Under the pieces are notes generated by a model, which saw only the letters and a list, made by a program, of their open reading frames with translations, had not been told where the DNA came from and searched no databases. Below are positions 7,911 through 17,240 of a stretch of 64,000 nt of DNA, piece after piece. The stretch spans positions 527,410 through 591,409 of the forward strand of contig NZ_VWSH01000002.1 in NCBI RefSeq assembly GCF_008629695.1. The letters run 5' to 3'. Each line of letters starts with the position of its first letter. Positions within the stretch are counted from its first letter, which is position 1. Origin of the DNA: Taibaiella lutea (lineage in GTDB: Bacteria; Bacteroidota; Bacteroidia; Chitinophagales; Chitinophagaceae). Both the position numbers and the translations under genes were made by a program.

Positions 7911-8504
7911 TTACTTCACCCTTGAAATAAGAAAATTGAAACTTCCTTCTGTAACGTTTATAAAAGGATAAGTTGAAATAGTTTGATAAGGTTGCAAAAA
8001 AGCGTTGCAGGTACCGTTTATTACATACACATCCACAATGTTGAAGATAGTGGTATCTGTCTTTACATAGCTGATTGAATTTACTTTGACGCTAAGATTG
8101 TTTGTGGTAGTATCAGAAGTATAATATTGCTCCGAACCATTGGTGCTGCCGCCATCAAATTCCATATAAGGATTAGGATAAGAACCGTCGAAATGGTAAG
8201 TATTTCCTGCCAGGCTTAAAACCTCGCTTTCTGTGGGATGATGGTCGTATTTGAAGGAAAGGCTTATGGATGGATAAGTAAGGAAACTTGTTTCCTGAAA
8301 TCCACCGATTACATTTTCATCCGATGAGATATACTGTGGCGTTGCCGAACTGAAATTGTAGGCGGTACCATTTGCCTTGAAATTAAAATAATAAGGATTG
8401 GTGGGAGTTGGGTCTGGGTTATTATTGTCGTCATCTTTTTTACAACCGGAAACCATAGCGGCCATGCTCAGGGCAAGCCCAGAGTACAATAGGATTTTTT
8501 TCAT
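7911..8504 (-). CDS. Hypothetical lipoprotein, cyclase-flanking paralogue 1
   Basis: A 197-residue lipoprotein: MKKILLYSGLALSMAAMVSG followed by Cys21 and KKDDDNNN, an acidic linker that often marks surface-exposed Bacteroidota lipoproteins. I do not know the family. The protein is clearly paralogous to the one at 16469-17047: both share YYFNFK, YNF, KYDH-PTE-EVL-LAG, VDVYVINGTC and NVTEGSFNFL. The two copies flank the adenylate cyclase block in the same orientation, suggesting a functional link or a duplicated border. A TACATTCG -7-like sequence lies on the minus strand at 8539-8546. Confidence 0.7.
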   Translation of the reverse strand: MKKILLYSGLALSMAAMVSGCKKDDDNNNPDPTPTNPYYFNFKANGTAYNFSSATPQYISSDENVIGGFQETSFLTYPSISLSFKYDHHPTESEVLSLAGNTYHFDGSYPNPYMEFDGGSTNGSEQYYTSDTTTNNLSVKVNSISYVKTDTTIFNIVDVYVINGTCNAFLQPYQTISTYPFINVTEGSFNFLISRVK

Positions 8505-8661
8505 TTTAAGGATTAGAATTAATAATAAATACGCGGGCCGAATGTAGTAAATACTTCGATAAAAATTGGCAGTAATGTCTGATAAATGAAAATAAAGAAT
8601 GGCTGCTTCTCCCGCTTATTAAATCTAATGCACCTGTATTTTATTTTTTGGCATAACCGAT

Positions 8662-8669
8662 TATCTTTG
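8662..8669 (+). promoter_or_regulatory. Bacteroidota-type -7 element upstream of first adenylate cyclase
   Basis: TATCTTTG matches TAnnTTTG exactly and lies 53 bases before the ATG at 8722, giving a leader of about 45 bases. No TTG at the expected -33 position is evident. Confidence 0.5.
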
Positions 8670-8721
8670 AGGCTTATCCCTATATTGTATTTTACAAGCA
8701 GGTGAACCAAAACCAACCATT

Positions 8722-10731
8722 ATGAAGAAGCTTTTTTTTACATTGCTTTTTTTATTGCCCTTTTTTTGTAATGCCCGGGAAGTGCTGCATCTTGATACGG
8801 TTTTGTTGAATAAATATTCAGGTAATTCCCTTATCGAAAACTGGAAATTTACGGCTCAATATATACCGGGTAAAGAACCGATTGATTTATCTTCCTGGAA
8901 ACCACTTTCAACATTGTCAGGCGAGGATCTCAATGACACTTTGCATAAACTCGGTTTCACAGGCATTGGCTGGTTTGCCAAAGAATTTTATATTGATTCG
9001 GGGTTAACCAATAAACCACTTGCTTTTTCCTTTAACGGTTATGGCGCTTTTGATATTTATCTGGACGGTAAGCTTATCCATACTTTCGGAACTTTTAAAT
9101 CTGTAACTACTAAAGCGAAATATGTAAACCCAAAGCTGGAGCCGGTTATTTTTTCTCTGGCTCAACCGGGTAGACATGTATTGATGCTTCACCTGGAGAA
9201 TTATTTTGTAATTACACCGGGTGCCAACTCCCTTGCTTCTGATTTTTCAGTTGCCATAAATGTCAAATACGCCGACGCTGCTGTAGAGCTTTATGCGAAC
9301 GGGCTCTATATTTCTTTTACTATAATGTATGGCGTGCTGATTTTATTTTTAGCATTGGCATTTGTGCATTTCATGTTCTATTTGTTTTACCGGAAATCAA
9401 GTGCCAATCTGAATTTCGGCCTGTTTAATCTTTCCATGAGCGTGATGTTCGGTTGTATTTTTGCATTAAGCAACATCAAGTTTGAATGGGTGCATACAAT
9501 AGCGCTGTTTGCAATGCTGATAGCTTTGTTTACCGCCTGCCTTAGTTTGCATGCTTTTGTAAATTCCCTTTATTACAGAAAAAAGTGGGGTTTTATATTG
9601 ATTACTGTTTTGGGTGTGCTGTTATTTCTGTCTTCTTTTTATAATAATGATATTGTAGGCCAATCCCTGTTTATTTTCCTTGTTATATTTACTGCAATTG
9701 ATGCTGTTATTAAAATCATTATTGCAATGAGAAAGAAAATACCAGGCTCCCATATATTAGGTTGCGGTATTTTGTTTTTCTTTTTTTCCATTGCAGGCTT
9801 GTTTTTATATGGCTTTCTTACCTCCGGCCATTTTGAGGTCACTCCGGCTACATTGCAGGGAATATTATTGATTATGCTTCTGATATTAATCTTATTCAGC
9901 ATACCTTTTTCTATTTCCGCTTACCTGGCCTGGGAATTTGCGTATCTGAATAAAAGCCTCAGCAAGCAATTGCAACAAGTGGACAGACTTTCACAAAAAA
10001 CAATTGCGCAGGAAAAAGAAAAGCAGGAAATTCTTGCCAATCAAAACGAAGTATTGGAGCAGGAAGTAAAATTAAGAACAGAGGAAATAATTGCCGAGAA
10101 GAAAAAATCGGATGATTTGTTATTGAATATTTTACCGGCAGAAGTAGCAAATGAGTTGAAAGAAAAGGGTGAGGCAGAAGCAAAATTGTTTGATCATGTA
10201 ACCGTGCTGTTTACAGACTTTGTAAACTTTACACAAATGTCCGAACGCATGAATCCGCAGCAACTGGTTGCGCAACTGCATGAGAACTTCAAAGCTTTTG
10301 ATGAAATCATGGAACGCAACGGGCTGGAAAAGATAAAGACAATCGGCGACGCTTATCTTGCGGTCAGTGGCATGCCTGTTGCAAATGACAAACATGCTTA
10401 CAATGCTGTTAAGGCGGGGCTGGAAATTGCGGCATATATCAGAAACCAGCAGTATGAAAACAGATTTGAAGTACGTGTCGGTATTCATTCCGGCCCTTTG
10501 GTAGCGGGCATTGTAGGTGTAAAGAAATTTGCTTACGATATCTGGGGAGATACTGTGAATACCGCATCACGCATGGAAAGCAGCAGCGAAGCAGGTAAAA
10601 TCAATATTTCCGAAAGCACTTACAGATTAGTAAAAGACGACTTTACATTTATACATCGCGGTAAGATAGATGCGAAACACAAAGGGGCTATTGATATGTA
10701 TTTTGTAGAAGGAGAAGTGCGCAGTATTTAA
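8722..10731 (+). CDS. Membrane adenylate cyclase (class III) with 7TM sensor module, copy 1
   Basis: 669 residues. Order: signal peptide (to about residue 18), a periplasmic jelly-roll-like domain (about 20-185; GIGWFAKEFYID, FDIYLDGKLIHTFG), seven membrane segments (about 195-405, 7TMR-DISM-like), a short coiled coil, and a class III cyclase domain (about 470-665). The catalytic set is complete: metal ligands D499 (FTDF) and D543 (KTIGD), adenine-selecting K539 and D606 (AYDIWGD), transition-state N613 and R617 (VNTASR). Lys/Asp at the selectivity sites indicates ATP rather than GTP. It should convert ATP to cAMP in response to an external ligand or membrane signal. A 20-base gap separates it from copy 2. 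The catalytic region is nearly identical to copy 2 while the sensor part is much more diverged. Confidence 0.88.
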   Translation: MKKLFFTLLFLLPFFCNAREVLHLDTVLLNKYSGNSLIENWKFTAQYIPGKEPIDLSSWKPLSTLSGEDLNDTLHKLGFTGIGWFAKEFYIDSGLTNKPLAFSFNGYGAFDIYLDGKLIHTFGTFKSVTTKAKYVNPKLEPVIFSLAQPGRHVLMLHLENYFVITPGANSLASDFSVAINVKYADAAVELYANGLYISFTIMYGVLILFLALAFVHFMFYLFYRKSSANLNFGLFNLSMSVMFGCIFALSNIKFEWVHTIALFAMLIALFTACLSLHAFVNSLYYRKKWGFILITVLGVLLFLSSFYNNDIVGQSLFIFLVIFTAIDAVIKIIIAMRKKIPGSHILGCGILFFFFSIAGLFLYGFLTSGHFEVTPATLQGILLIMLLILILFSIPFSISAYLAWEFAYLNKSLSKQLQQVDRLSQKTIAQEKEKQEILANQNEVLEQEVKLRTEEIIAEKKKSDDLLLNILPAEVANELKEKGEAEAKLFDHVTVLFTDFVNFTQMSERMNPQQLVAQLHENFKAFDEIMERNGLEKIKTIGDAYLAVSGMPVANDKHAYNAVKAGLEIAAYIRNQQYENRFEVRVGIHSGPLVAGIVGVKKFAYDIWGDTVNTASRMESSSEAGKINISESTYRLVKDDFTFIHRGKIDAKHKGAIDMYFVEGEVRSI

Positions 10732-10751
10732 TTACGATTCTAAATTTCAAC

Positions 10752-12803
10752 ATGAAAAAACTAATACTATTTCTTCTTCTGTTATTACCCTTTGCATTGA
10801 AGGCTCAACAGCCTGCCGTTCCGGCAATTCAGGTAATCACTTTGGATAGCTTTACGCAAAAGCATAAAGATGTACGCCTTTATGATTCATGGAAATTTCA
10901 TTCCGGTGATGATATTAGCTGGGCTTCTCCTTTATATAACGACTCTTCCTGGAAGCACACTGCCACATTGTTTGAGGAAGACAGCTCTAAGCAATTTATA
11001 AAGGCAGGCTTCAAAGGTATAGGTTGGTTCAGGAAAGAGATATACATTGATTCCAACATGCTTGGTAAATTGATGGCATTCACGCTTTCAAATGACGGAG
11101 CGATTGCTATTTATATGGATGGGAAATTATTGCATCAATTTGGTAAATTTCAAACTGCTCAGAAGCATCTTTACATTGATCCGCAGGAATATCCTATTGT
11201 ATTTAGCATCGACAAGGCAGGTCCGCACTTGCTTGCAGTAAAATATGAAAACTATGAAGTGGTTGACAATAGTAACTGGTTTTCATCAGACGGTGATTTC
11301 GGTTTTCATGTGAGGTTAAAAGTAGGAGAAGATGCTATTGAAAGTTATCGCAGTAAAACGCTGATTACTTCTATTTTTATTTTTGGCAGCGCCTGTTTGT
11401 TTGCTACGCTCGCCTTTATTCATTTCATGCTTTTCTTCTTCTATAAGCGTGGTACTTCTAATTTTTATTTTGGTCTGTTTAACTGTTCTATTGCGCTATT
11501 GGCATTTTCAATTTATGTAGGATTAACGGCCGGTAAGATGCAATATATCGCTTTTGCAATGTATGCTACAATATGGGCGGTTATACTTGCAGCTTATTCG
11601 CTTAGTGCATTTGTAAACAATCTTTTTCAGAAGAAAAAGTGGAGCCATTATCTTGTAATATTATGTTGTGTTATAGTCGCAGTTTTGTTCATCCTGTCAA
11701 ATAATATTACACCACTTGCTGCATATATACTAGTTATCTTTTCATCTTCGGAAGCTATAGTGCTCATTATTCTGGCTATGATAAAAAAGATACCCGGCTC
11801 TAAAATCTTAGGTGCCGGAATCTTATGCTTCTTTTTGTTTTTATTTGTTGTAATTCTTATTTCCTCAATTTTAGTGCCAGAACTGCAATGGAAGAGTCTT
11901 ACAGGCTTTTTAATTGTTTTACTTGCCGTTTCTGCGGTGTTCAGCATTCCTGTTTCTATCTCTTTTTATCTGGCCTGGAGTTTTTCCAGTATTAATAAAA
12001 ACCTGAGCAGGCAATTAGAACAGGTGGAACAATTATCTCAGAAATCATTGAGGCAAGAACAAGAGAAACAGCAATTGCTGGAAGGCAGGAAAGAAGAACT
12101 GGAAAAAGAAGTGGCGTTTCGTACTATTGAAGTAATGCGTCAGAAAGAGCAAATAGAGTTACAGCACGATGCACTGAAAACAGAGAAGAAAAAATCGGAT
12201 GATTTGTTATTAAATATTTTACCTGCAGAAGTAGCAAATGAACTGAAAGAAAAGGGTGAGGCAGAAGCAAAATTGTTCGATCATGTAACCGTGCTGTTTA
12301 CAGACTTTGTAAATTTTACACAAATGTCGGAACTCATGAACCCGCAGCAATTGGTAGCGCAACTGCATGAGAACTTCAAAGCTTTTGATGAAATCATGGA
12401 ACGCAACGGACTGGAAAAAATAAAGACAATCGGCGACGCTTATCTTGCGGTCAGCGGCATGCCGGTTGCAAACGAAAGACATGCTTACAATGCTGTTAAA
12501 GCGGGCCTGGAAATTGCGGCATATATCAGAAACCAGCAGTATGAAAACAGGTTTGAAGTGCGTGTCGGTATTCATTCCGGCCCTTTGGTAGCGGGCATTG
12601 TAGGTGTAAAGAAATTTGCTTACGATATCTGGGGAGATACTGTAAATACCGCATCACGCATGGAAAGCAGCAGCGAAGCAGGTAAAATCAATATTTCCGA
12701 AAGTACTTATAAATTGGTAAAAGACGACTTTACATTCATGCATCGCGGTAAGATAGATGCGAAACACAAAGGCGCTATTGATATGTATTTTGTGGAAGGA
12801 TAA
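10752..12803 (+). CDS. Membrane adenylate cyclase (class III) with 7TM sensor module, copy 2
   Basis: 683 residues, same architecture as copy 1: signal peptide (ends about AQQ), periplasmic jelly-roll-like domain (GIGWFRKEIYID, IYMDGKLLHQFG), seven membrane segments, a longer coiled coil (LEGRKEELEKEVAFRTIEVM) and the cyclase domain with D518 (FTDF), IKTIGD, AYDIWGD and VNTASR all intact. Only about five residues differ from copy 1 across the last 200 positions (for example SELMNP against SERMNP, ANERHA against ANDKHA), and long stretches are identical at DNA level. The periplasmic domains match at well under half of positions. It is predicted to be co-transcribed with copy 1. The pattern suggests conserved output with separated ligand specificities. 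Confidence 0.88.
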   Translation: MKKLILFLLLLLPFALKAQQPAVPAIQVITLDSFTQKHKDVRLYDSWKFHSGDDISWASPLYNDSSWKHTATLFEEDSSKQFIKAGFKGIGWFRKEIYIDSNMLGKLMAFTLSNDGAIAIYMDGKLLHQFGKFQTAQKHLYIDPQEYPIVFSIDKAGPHLLAVKYENYEVVDNSNWFSSDGDFGFHVRLKVGEDAIESYRSKTLITSIFIFGSACLFATLAFIHFMLFFFYKRGTSNFYFGLFNCSIALLAFSIYVGLTAGKMQYIAFAMYATIWAVILAAYSLSAFVNNLFQKKKWSHYLVILCCVIVAVLFILSNNITPLAAYILVIFSSSEAIVLIILAMIKKIPGSKILGAGILCFFLFLFVVILISSILVPELQWKSLTGFLIVLLAVSAVFSIPVSISFYLAWSFSSINKNLSRQLEQVEQLSQKSLRQEQEKQQLLEGRKEELEKEVAFRTIEVMRQKEQIELQHDALKTEKKKSDDLLLNILPAEVANELKEKGEAEAKLFDHVTVLFTDFVNFTQMSELMNPQQLVAQLHENFKAFDEIMERNGLEKIKTIGDAYLAVSGMPVANERHAYNAVKAGLEIAAYIRNQQYENRFEVRVGIHSGPLVAGIVGVKKFAYDIWGDTVNTASRMESSSEAGKINISESTYKLVKDDFTFMHRGKIDAKHKGAIDMYFVEG

Positions 12804-12873
12804 AATTTTTCTGCTTTAAGAATGTTTTACTATATTGTTATTGTTATTGTTTGTTTAGATGCTTGACCTTGGT

Positions 12874-14928
12874 ATGAAAAAAATTCCGGTATTGCTGTTA
12901 TTATTATTTCCTCTGTTCCTTAAAGCGCAACAGTCTTCGGAAATAATGCAGATTACCAAAGATTCTATATTGCAGAATGAAGTATTGTCTATCAGAGAAA
13001 ATTGGTTGTTCAGCACAGGCGATAATGCACTTTGGGCAACAAAAGAATTTGATGATACCAAATGGATGAAAGGTTTTAATTCCTTAAAAATTGCCCCCAA
13101 GGATACCAGCTTAAAAACTGTCTTCAATGGCATTGGCTGGTTCCGCTTTCATTTTCATACCGACAGTACATTGACAAAAATGCCGCTTGCGCTTACCATA
13201 TCGCACCCTGGAGCTTCAGCTATTTATCTTGATGGTTTATTGATCAAACAATATGGAACATTTTCTAATAAAGGCAGACATGAATACATCGATCCCGACC
13301 ATAGTCCTGTTCTTATACTGATATCGGATACAGGTATGCATGTTCTGGCTGTCCGTTATGAGAATTATGATATCCTCACCTCCCGCGAAAAATACGAAAA
13401 CGAATACGGAGGATTCAAAATGAATATAGCCAAGGCAGACGTAGCAATAGATGCATACCGTTCAAGAGTCCTTAGCAATACAGCCATTCTGCTGACAAGC
13501 GGATTTATCTTCCTGACCTTATTCGTGGTACACCTTGTTTTGTTTTTGTTTTACCGTTCCGACAAATCAAACCTGTATTTCAGTCTGTTTAATTTTGGAA
13601 TCGCTTTGTCTATCATTATGCGGTATTTAATTATAATAGCACAAGGCGTAAAGTTTGCGAATTTTATTGGCAATCTTACTTATATATCCACGAGCGTGGC
13701 ATGTGCTGCCATAAGCATGTTGGTGAATTATCTTTTCGGAGGAAATAAAATCCGCCCTAAAATTATTTTGCTATTGTGTTTCGTTGGCATGGTTTCTCCT
13801 TATATAAATTACGTTTACGCCGATTACTATTATGTAGGTTTGGTTGTTATATGCGCACTGGAAGCTGCTGTTTTGCTGTCTGTTGCCATGTATAAAAAGA
13901 AGCCGGGCTCACGTATCATAGGTGTCGGAATTCTGTTTTTTGTTTTATTTTTTGGTATTGTTATGAGTCTTGCCGCTATAAATAATGGCTTGACCACCGA
14001 TAATCCTTATTTAGGCGGTTTACTTATCGGCTTATCTATTCTCGCCATTTTCAGCGTTCCCTTATCTATGTCTTCTTACCTTGCCTGGAGCTTTGCAACA
14101 GTTAATAAGGTGCTGGGTGAAAAGTTAGTTCAGGTAGAACAATTATCCAAAGAAGCAATGGAACATCAGCAGGAAAAACAACATCTTTTAGAAAGCAGAA
14201 AAGGAGAATTGGAAAAAGAAGTAGCATTGCGTACTACAGAAGTTATTTATCAGAAAGAACAGATAGAAGTGCAACACGAAGCGCTGAAGTCTGAAAAGAA
14301 AAAATCGGATGAATTGTTATTGAATATACTTCCTGCTGAAGTTGCCGAAGAGCTGAAAGAAAAAGGACAAAGCAAGGCGCAGTTATTTGACGATGTTTCT
14401 GTATTATTTACCGATTTTGTGAATTTCACACAGATGTCAGAACAATTAGGCGCTGAAGAATTGGTTGCTGAACTGCATGAATGCTTTAAGGCTTTTGACA
14501 ACATTATGGAACATAATGGCCTGGAAAAAATAAAGACCATCGGTGATGCTTATCTTGCGGTCAGTGGTATTCCTGTATATAATGACAGACATGCTTACAA
14601 TGCTATAAAAGCTGCTCTGGAAATTATTACTTTTATGAAAGAAAGAAGCAGGCATACAAACACTTTTGAAATCAGGATTGGTATTCATTCAGGACCATTG
14701 GTGGCGGGTATTGTGGGCGTAAAGAAATTTGCGTACGATATATGGGGCGATACCGTAAACACGGCATCGCGTATGGAAAGCACAAGTGAAGCGGGCAAAA
14801 TAAATATCTCTGAAGCGACCTATAAATTAGCAATCAACGACTTTATATTTACTTATCGCGGCAAAATTGATGCCAAACATAAAGGTGAGATAGATATGTA
14901 CTTTGTAGATAATATCATTAATAAATAA
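12874..14928 (+). CDS. Membrane adenylate cyclase (class III) with 7TM sensor module, copy 3
   Basis: 684 residues from the ATG at 12874, chosen because it starts directly at the signal peptide (MKKIPVLLLLLFPLFLKAQ); an in-frame ATG at 12859 adds only MLDLG. Architecture matches copies 1 and 2: periplasmic domain (FNGIGWFRFHFHTD, IYLDGLLIKQYG), seven membrane helices, coiled coil and cyclase domain with D514 (FTDF), IKTIGD, AYDIWGD and VNTASR, so it is also predicted to use ATP. The catalytic domain is more diverged (SEQLGAEELVAELHECFKAF). A 70-base gap follows copy 2; no terminator is seen in it, so the three may form one transcript that continues into the HD protein. Confidence 0.87.
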   Translation: MKKIPVLLLLLFPLFLKAQQSSEIMQITKDSILQNEVLSIRENWLFSTGDNALWATKEFDDTKWMKGFNSLKIAPKDTSLKTVFNGIGWFRFHFHTDSTLTKMPLALTISHPGASAIYLDGLLIKQYGTFSNKGRHEYIDPDHSPVLILISDTGMHVLAVRYENYDILTSREKYENEYGGFKMNIAKADVAIDAYRSRVLSNTAILLTSGFIFLTLFVVHLVLFLFYRSDKSNLYFSLFNFGIALSIIMRYLIIIAQGVKFANFIGNLTYISTSVACAAISMLVNYLFGGNKIRPKIILLLCFVGMVSPYINYVYADYYYVGLVVICALEAAVLLSVAMYKKKPGSRIIGVGILFFVLFFGIVMSLAAINNGLTTDNPYLGGLLIGLSILAIFSVPLSMSSYLAWSFATVNKVLGEKLVQVEQLSKEAMEHQQEKQHLLESRKGELEKEVALRTTEVIYQKEQIEVQHEALKSEKKKSDELLLNILPAEVAEELKEKGQSKAQLFDDVSVLFTDFVNFTQMSEQLGAEELVAELHECFKAFDNIMEHNGLEKIKTIGDAYLAVSGIPVYNDRHAYNAIKAALEIITFMKERSRHTNTFEIRIGIHSGPLVAGIVGVKKFAYDIWGDTVNTASRMESTSEAGKINISEATYKLAINDFIFTYRGKIDAKHKGEIDMYFVDNIINK

Positions 14929-14955
14929 TTTTATTTCAGGCTTAAACGGTTTTAT

Positions 14956-15549
14956 ATGCAATACGAACAAGCAAAAGAAATTATTCTTAAAAAACTCGAA
15001 AATGAATTGCCGCAACATCTTTCCTATCACAGTGTGGCACATGTTAAAGATGTATGCAATGCTGCAAATGAAATAGCAGTGAATGAAGGTATAACGGGTG
15101 AAGACCACACGCTGCTGATGACAGCGGCATTATTTCATGATTCGGGGTTCTTGTTCGGAGCAGCAGAACATGAGCGAAAATCCTGTGAGATAGCAAAGCA
15201 ATATTTGCCGGAACTGGGTTATACTGACGGGCAGATTGAAAAAATCTGCGGCATGATTATGGCAACAAAAATTCCGCAGACTCCGCACAATCATCTCGAA
15301 GAAATATTGGCAGATGCCGATTTGGACTATCTGGGCCGCGATGATTTTTTTACAATAGGCGAAAGGCTCTATGAAGAGTTGGCCATGTTTGGTATCATAA
15401 ATAATAAAGACGACTGGAACCGTTTGCAGGTTAGGTTTTTAGAGAATCATCATTTTTTTACACAAACAGCTATTCAATCCAGAAAGGCTAAGAAAGAAGA
15501 GCATCTGGCACTTATTAAATCACAATTAGAAAAAAATGAGTCAGCATAA
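14956..15549 (+). CDS. HD-domain phosphohydrolase
   Basis: 197-residue soluble protein of the HD superfamily. Metal-binding residues are visible as H25 or H29 (YHSVAHV), H61-D62 (LFHDSGF), H72 (AEHE) and D122 (ADADLDYLG). HD proteins hydrolyse phosphoesters of nucleotides, cyclic nucleotides or second messengers. The position 27 bases after three adenylate cyclases makes a cAMP or nucleotide phosphodiesterase attractive, but this is inference; small HD proteins of this kind are often uncharacterised. Its last 14 bases overlap the start of the YitT gene, so the two are translationally coupled. Confidence 0.75.
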   Translation: MQYEQAKEIILKKLENELPQHLSYHSVAHVKDVCNAANEIAVNEGITGEDHTLLMTAALFHDSGFLFGAAEHERKSCEIAKQYLPELGYTDGQIEKICGMIMATKIPQTPHNHLEEILADADLDYLGRDDFFTIGERLYEELAMFGIINNKDDWNRLQVRFLENHHFFTQTAIQSRKAKKEEHLALIKSQLEKNESA

Positions 15550-16408
15550 AAGTAGCGCAACACCCGTTCAGGATATTATTTATTTAATATTGGGCGTATT
15601 GTCGGCAAGTTTTGCATTAAGAAGTTTTTTGGTGCCTAATCATTTTCTGGATGGTGGCATCACCGGTATTTCACTTTTGTTGCACGAAGTATTTCACTGG
15701 CATCTCGGATTGGTAATTGTGTTGATTAATATTCCGCTTATTATAATGGGAATGTATCAGATAGGAAAGCATTTTGCTATAAGGACTATGCTTGCCGTTA
15801 TTGCTATTGCGATATGCCTGCAATACATGCCTTTTCCTGAAATTACGCACGATAAATTATTGGTGGCTATTTTCGGAGGTTTCTTTCTCGGTTTGGGTAT
15901 CGGCCTTTCCATGCGTGGCGGTGGCGCCATTGACGGTATAGAAGTCCTGGCGCTTTTTACATTGAAAAGAAGCAGCCTTAGCATCACAGAAATCATTCTT
16001 GGCCTGAATGTTGTTATCTTTTTGATTGCAGCTTTTTACCTGCAATTAGAAGTTGCATTATATGCCATGCTTACCTATTACATTGCAGGACAGACTACCA
16101 AGTACGTAATTGAAGGTATAGAAGCTTATACAGGCGTAACCATTATATCTGCAGAAAGTGATAAGATAAAAGCCGCTATGGTATTGGCTTTGGGAAGGGG
16201 AATTACTATTTACAAAGGCGAACGTGGCTTCATGAAAGACAGTTTTGAAGTGAGCGCTGATTGTGATATTGTATTTACAGTAGTTACTCGTCTGGAAGTA
16301 AGAAAATTAAGAAAGCTTGTTGCAGAAATAGATTCCAAAGCATTTGTATTTACACATACCATCAATGAATCTTCGGGTGGCATTCTTAAGAAGATCGTGA
16401 AGCATTAA
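15536..16408 (+). CDS. YitT family membrane protein
   Basis: 290 residues with five to six predicted membrane helices followed by a C-terminal DUF2179 domain (GVTIISAESDKIKAAMVLAL, FTHTINESSGG). The GGGAIDGIEVLAL and FLDGGITGISLLLHEVFH segments are typical of YitT/DUF161 proteins. The function of this widespread family is not settled; membrane transport or small-molecule sensing are proposed. It overlaps the HD gene by 14 bases and ends inside a strong terminator hairpin, so it is the last gene of the cyclase transcript. Confidence 0.85.
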   Translation: MSQHKSSATPVQDIIYLILGVLSASFALRSFLVPNHFLDGGITGISLLLHEVFHWHLGLVIVLINIPLIIMGMYQIGKHFAIRTMLAVIAIAICLQYMPFPEITHDKLLVAIFGGFFLGLGIGLSMRGGGAIDGIEVLALFTLKRSSLSITEIILGLNVVIFLIAAFYLQLEVALYAMLTYYIAGQTTKYVIEGIEAYTGVTIISAESDKIKAAMVLALGRGITIYKGERGFMKDSFEVSADCDIVFTVVTRLEVRKLRKLVAEIDSKAFVFTHTINESSGGILKKIVKH

Positions 16409-16452
16409 TGGATAAGGGTAGCTTGCTCAAGCTACCCTTATCCATTAATGCT
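16401..16452. terminator. Perfect bidirectional terminator overlapping the yitT stop
   Basis: Two perfect 24-base arms (16401-16424 and 16429-16452, starting AGCATTAATGGATAAGGG) surround a four-base loop. The yitT stop codon (16406-16408) lies within the left arm. Convergent lipoprotein gene on - ends 17 bases beyond. Confidence 0.85.
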
Positions 16453-16468
16453 AAACTTAAATTAAGCG

Positions 16469-17047
16469 CTATTTTATCCTCGAAACAAGAAAATTGAAAC
16501 TGCCCTCTGTTACGTTCAGATGAAGATTAGCGTCCTGATCATTTTCAAGATAAGCTTTACAGGTGCCGTTAATAACGTAAACATCTACAATGGTTGTATT
16601 GATGGTATCGGTTTTCTTATAGCTGATGCCATTAACTTTTACATTGTACGCAGATGCTAAGGTATCTACGGAATGATATTTCTCAGCGCCCGACATTGCT
16701 CCACCGTCAAATGTTACAACCGGACCAGGAAACGAGCCGTCAAAATAAAATGTTTTTCCGGCAAGGTCCAATACTTCCGCTTCTGTAGGATTATGGTCGT
16801 ATTTGATAGCAAGGCTTATATTAGGCTTGTTGGTATTATTACTCATCTGAAAGCCGCCAATCTGATTCATGTTGTCATCTAAATATTTTGGCAAATCAGA
16901 ATTGAAATTATAGGCAGTTTCATTTCCTTTAAAGTTGAAATAATACAGGCCTGTTTCATCAGGTTTTTCTTCTTTATCCTTTTTACATGCTGTCATCGAT
17001 ATAGTTGCACAAAGAACTATAACTCCCGCCTGAAGAATTTTTTTCAT
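16469..17047 (-). CDS. Hypothetical lipoprotein, cyclase-flanking paralogue 2
   Basis: 192-residue lipoprotein with a short signal peptide and lipobox ending at Cys20 (SMTAC), followed by KKDKEEKPDE. It is the paralogue of the 7911-8504 protein over its full length, sharing YYFNFKGN, AYNF, AIKYDHNPTEAEVLDLAG, TIVDVYVINGTC and LNVTEGSFNFLVSR. The family is unknown to me. Its 5' side faces the MscS gene divergently; the 193-base spacer is AT-rich and contains no clear TAnnTTTG match. Confidence 0.7.
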   Translation of the reverse strand: MKKILQAGVIVLCATISMTACKKDKEEKPDETGLYYFNFKGNETAYNFNSDLPKYLDDNMNQIGGFQMSNNTNKPNISLAIKYDHNPTEAEVLDLAGKTFYFDGSFPGPVVTFDGGAMSGAEKYHSVDTLASAYNVKVNGISYKKTDTINTTIVDVYVINGTCKAYLENDQDANLHLNVTEGSFNFLVSRIK

Positions 17048-17240
17048 TGAGTGAAATTTTTGATAATGTCCGTCCTAAATTAGTCAATTTTAATTTGTTT
17101 TGGTATATTTATAATATTCTCTTTTTGCATACTATTTGTTTTTATGTTGATTATCAACTTTTTACTTTAAATTTTTAATGCACATTTTTGCAAATCAATA
17201 GCATGGTCCAAGTATTTTCAGAGAGATAAAATTTTTATTT

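Noticed and set aside
10132-12575. Two similar 118-codon minus-strand ORFs opposite cyclases 1 and 2
   Set aside because: They are shadows of the duplicated catalytic domain; their similarity follows from the near-identical sense sequence.
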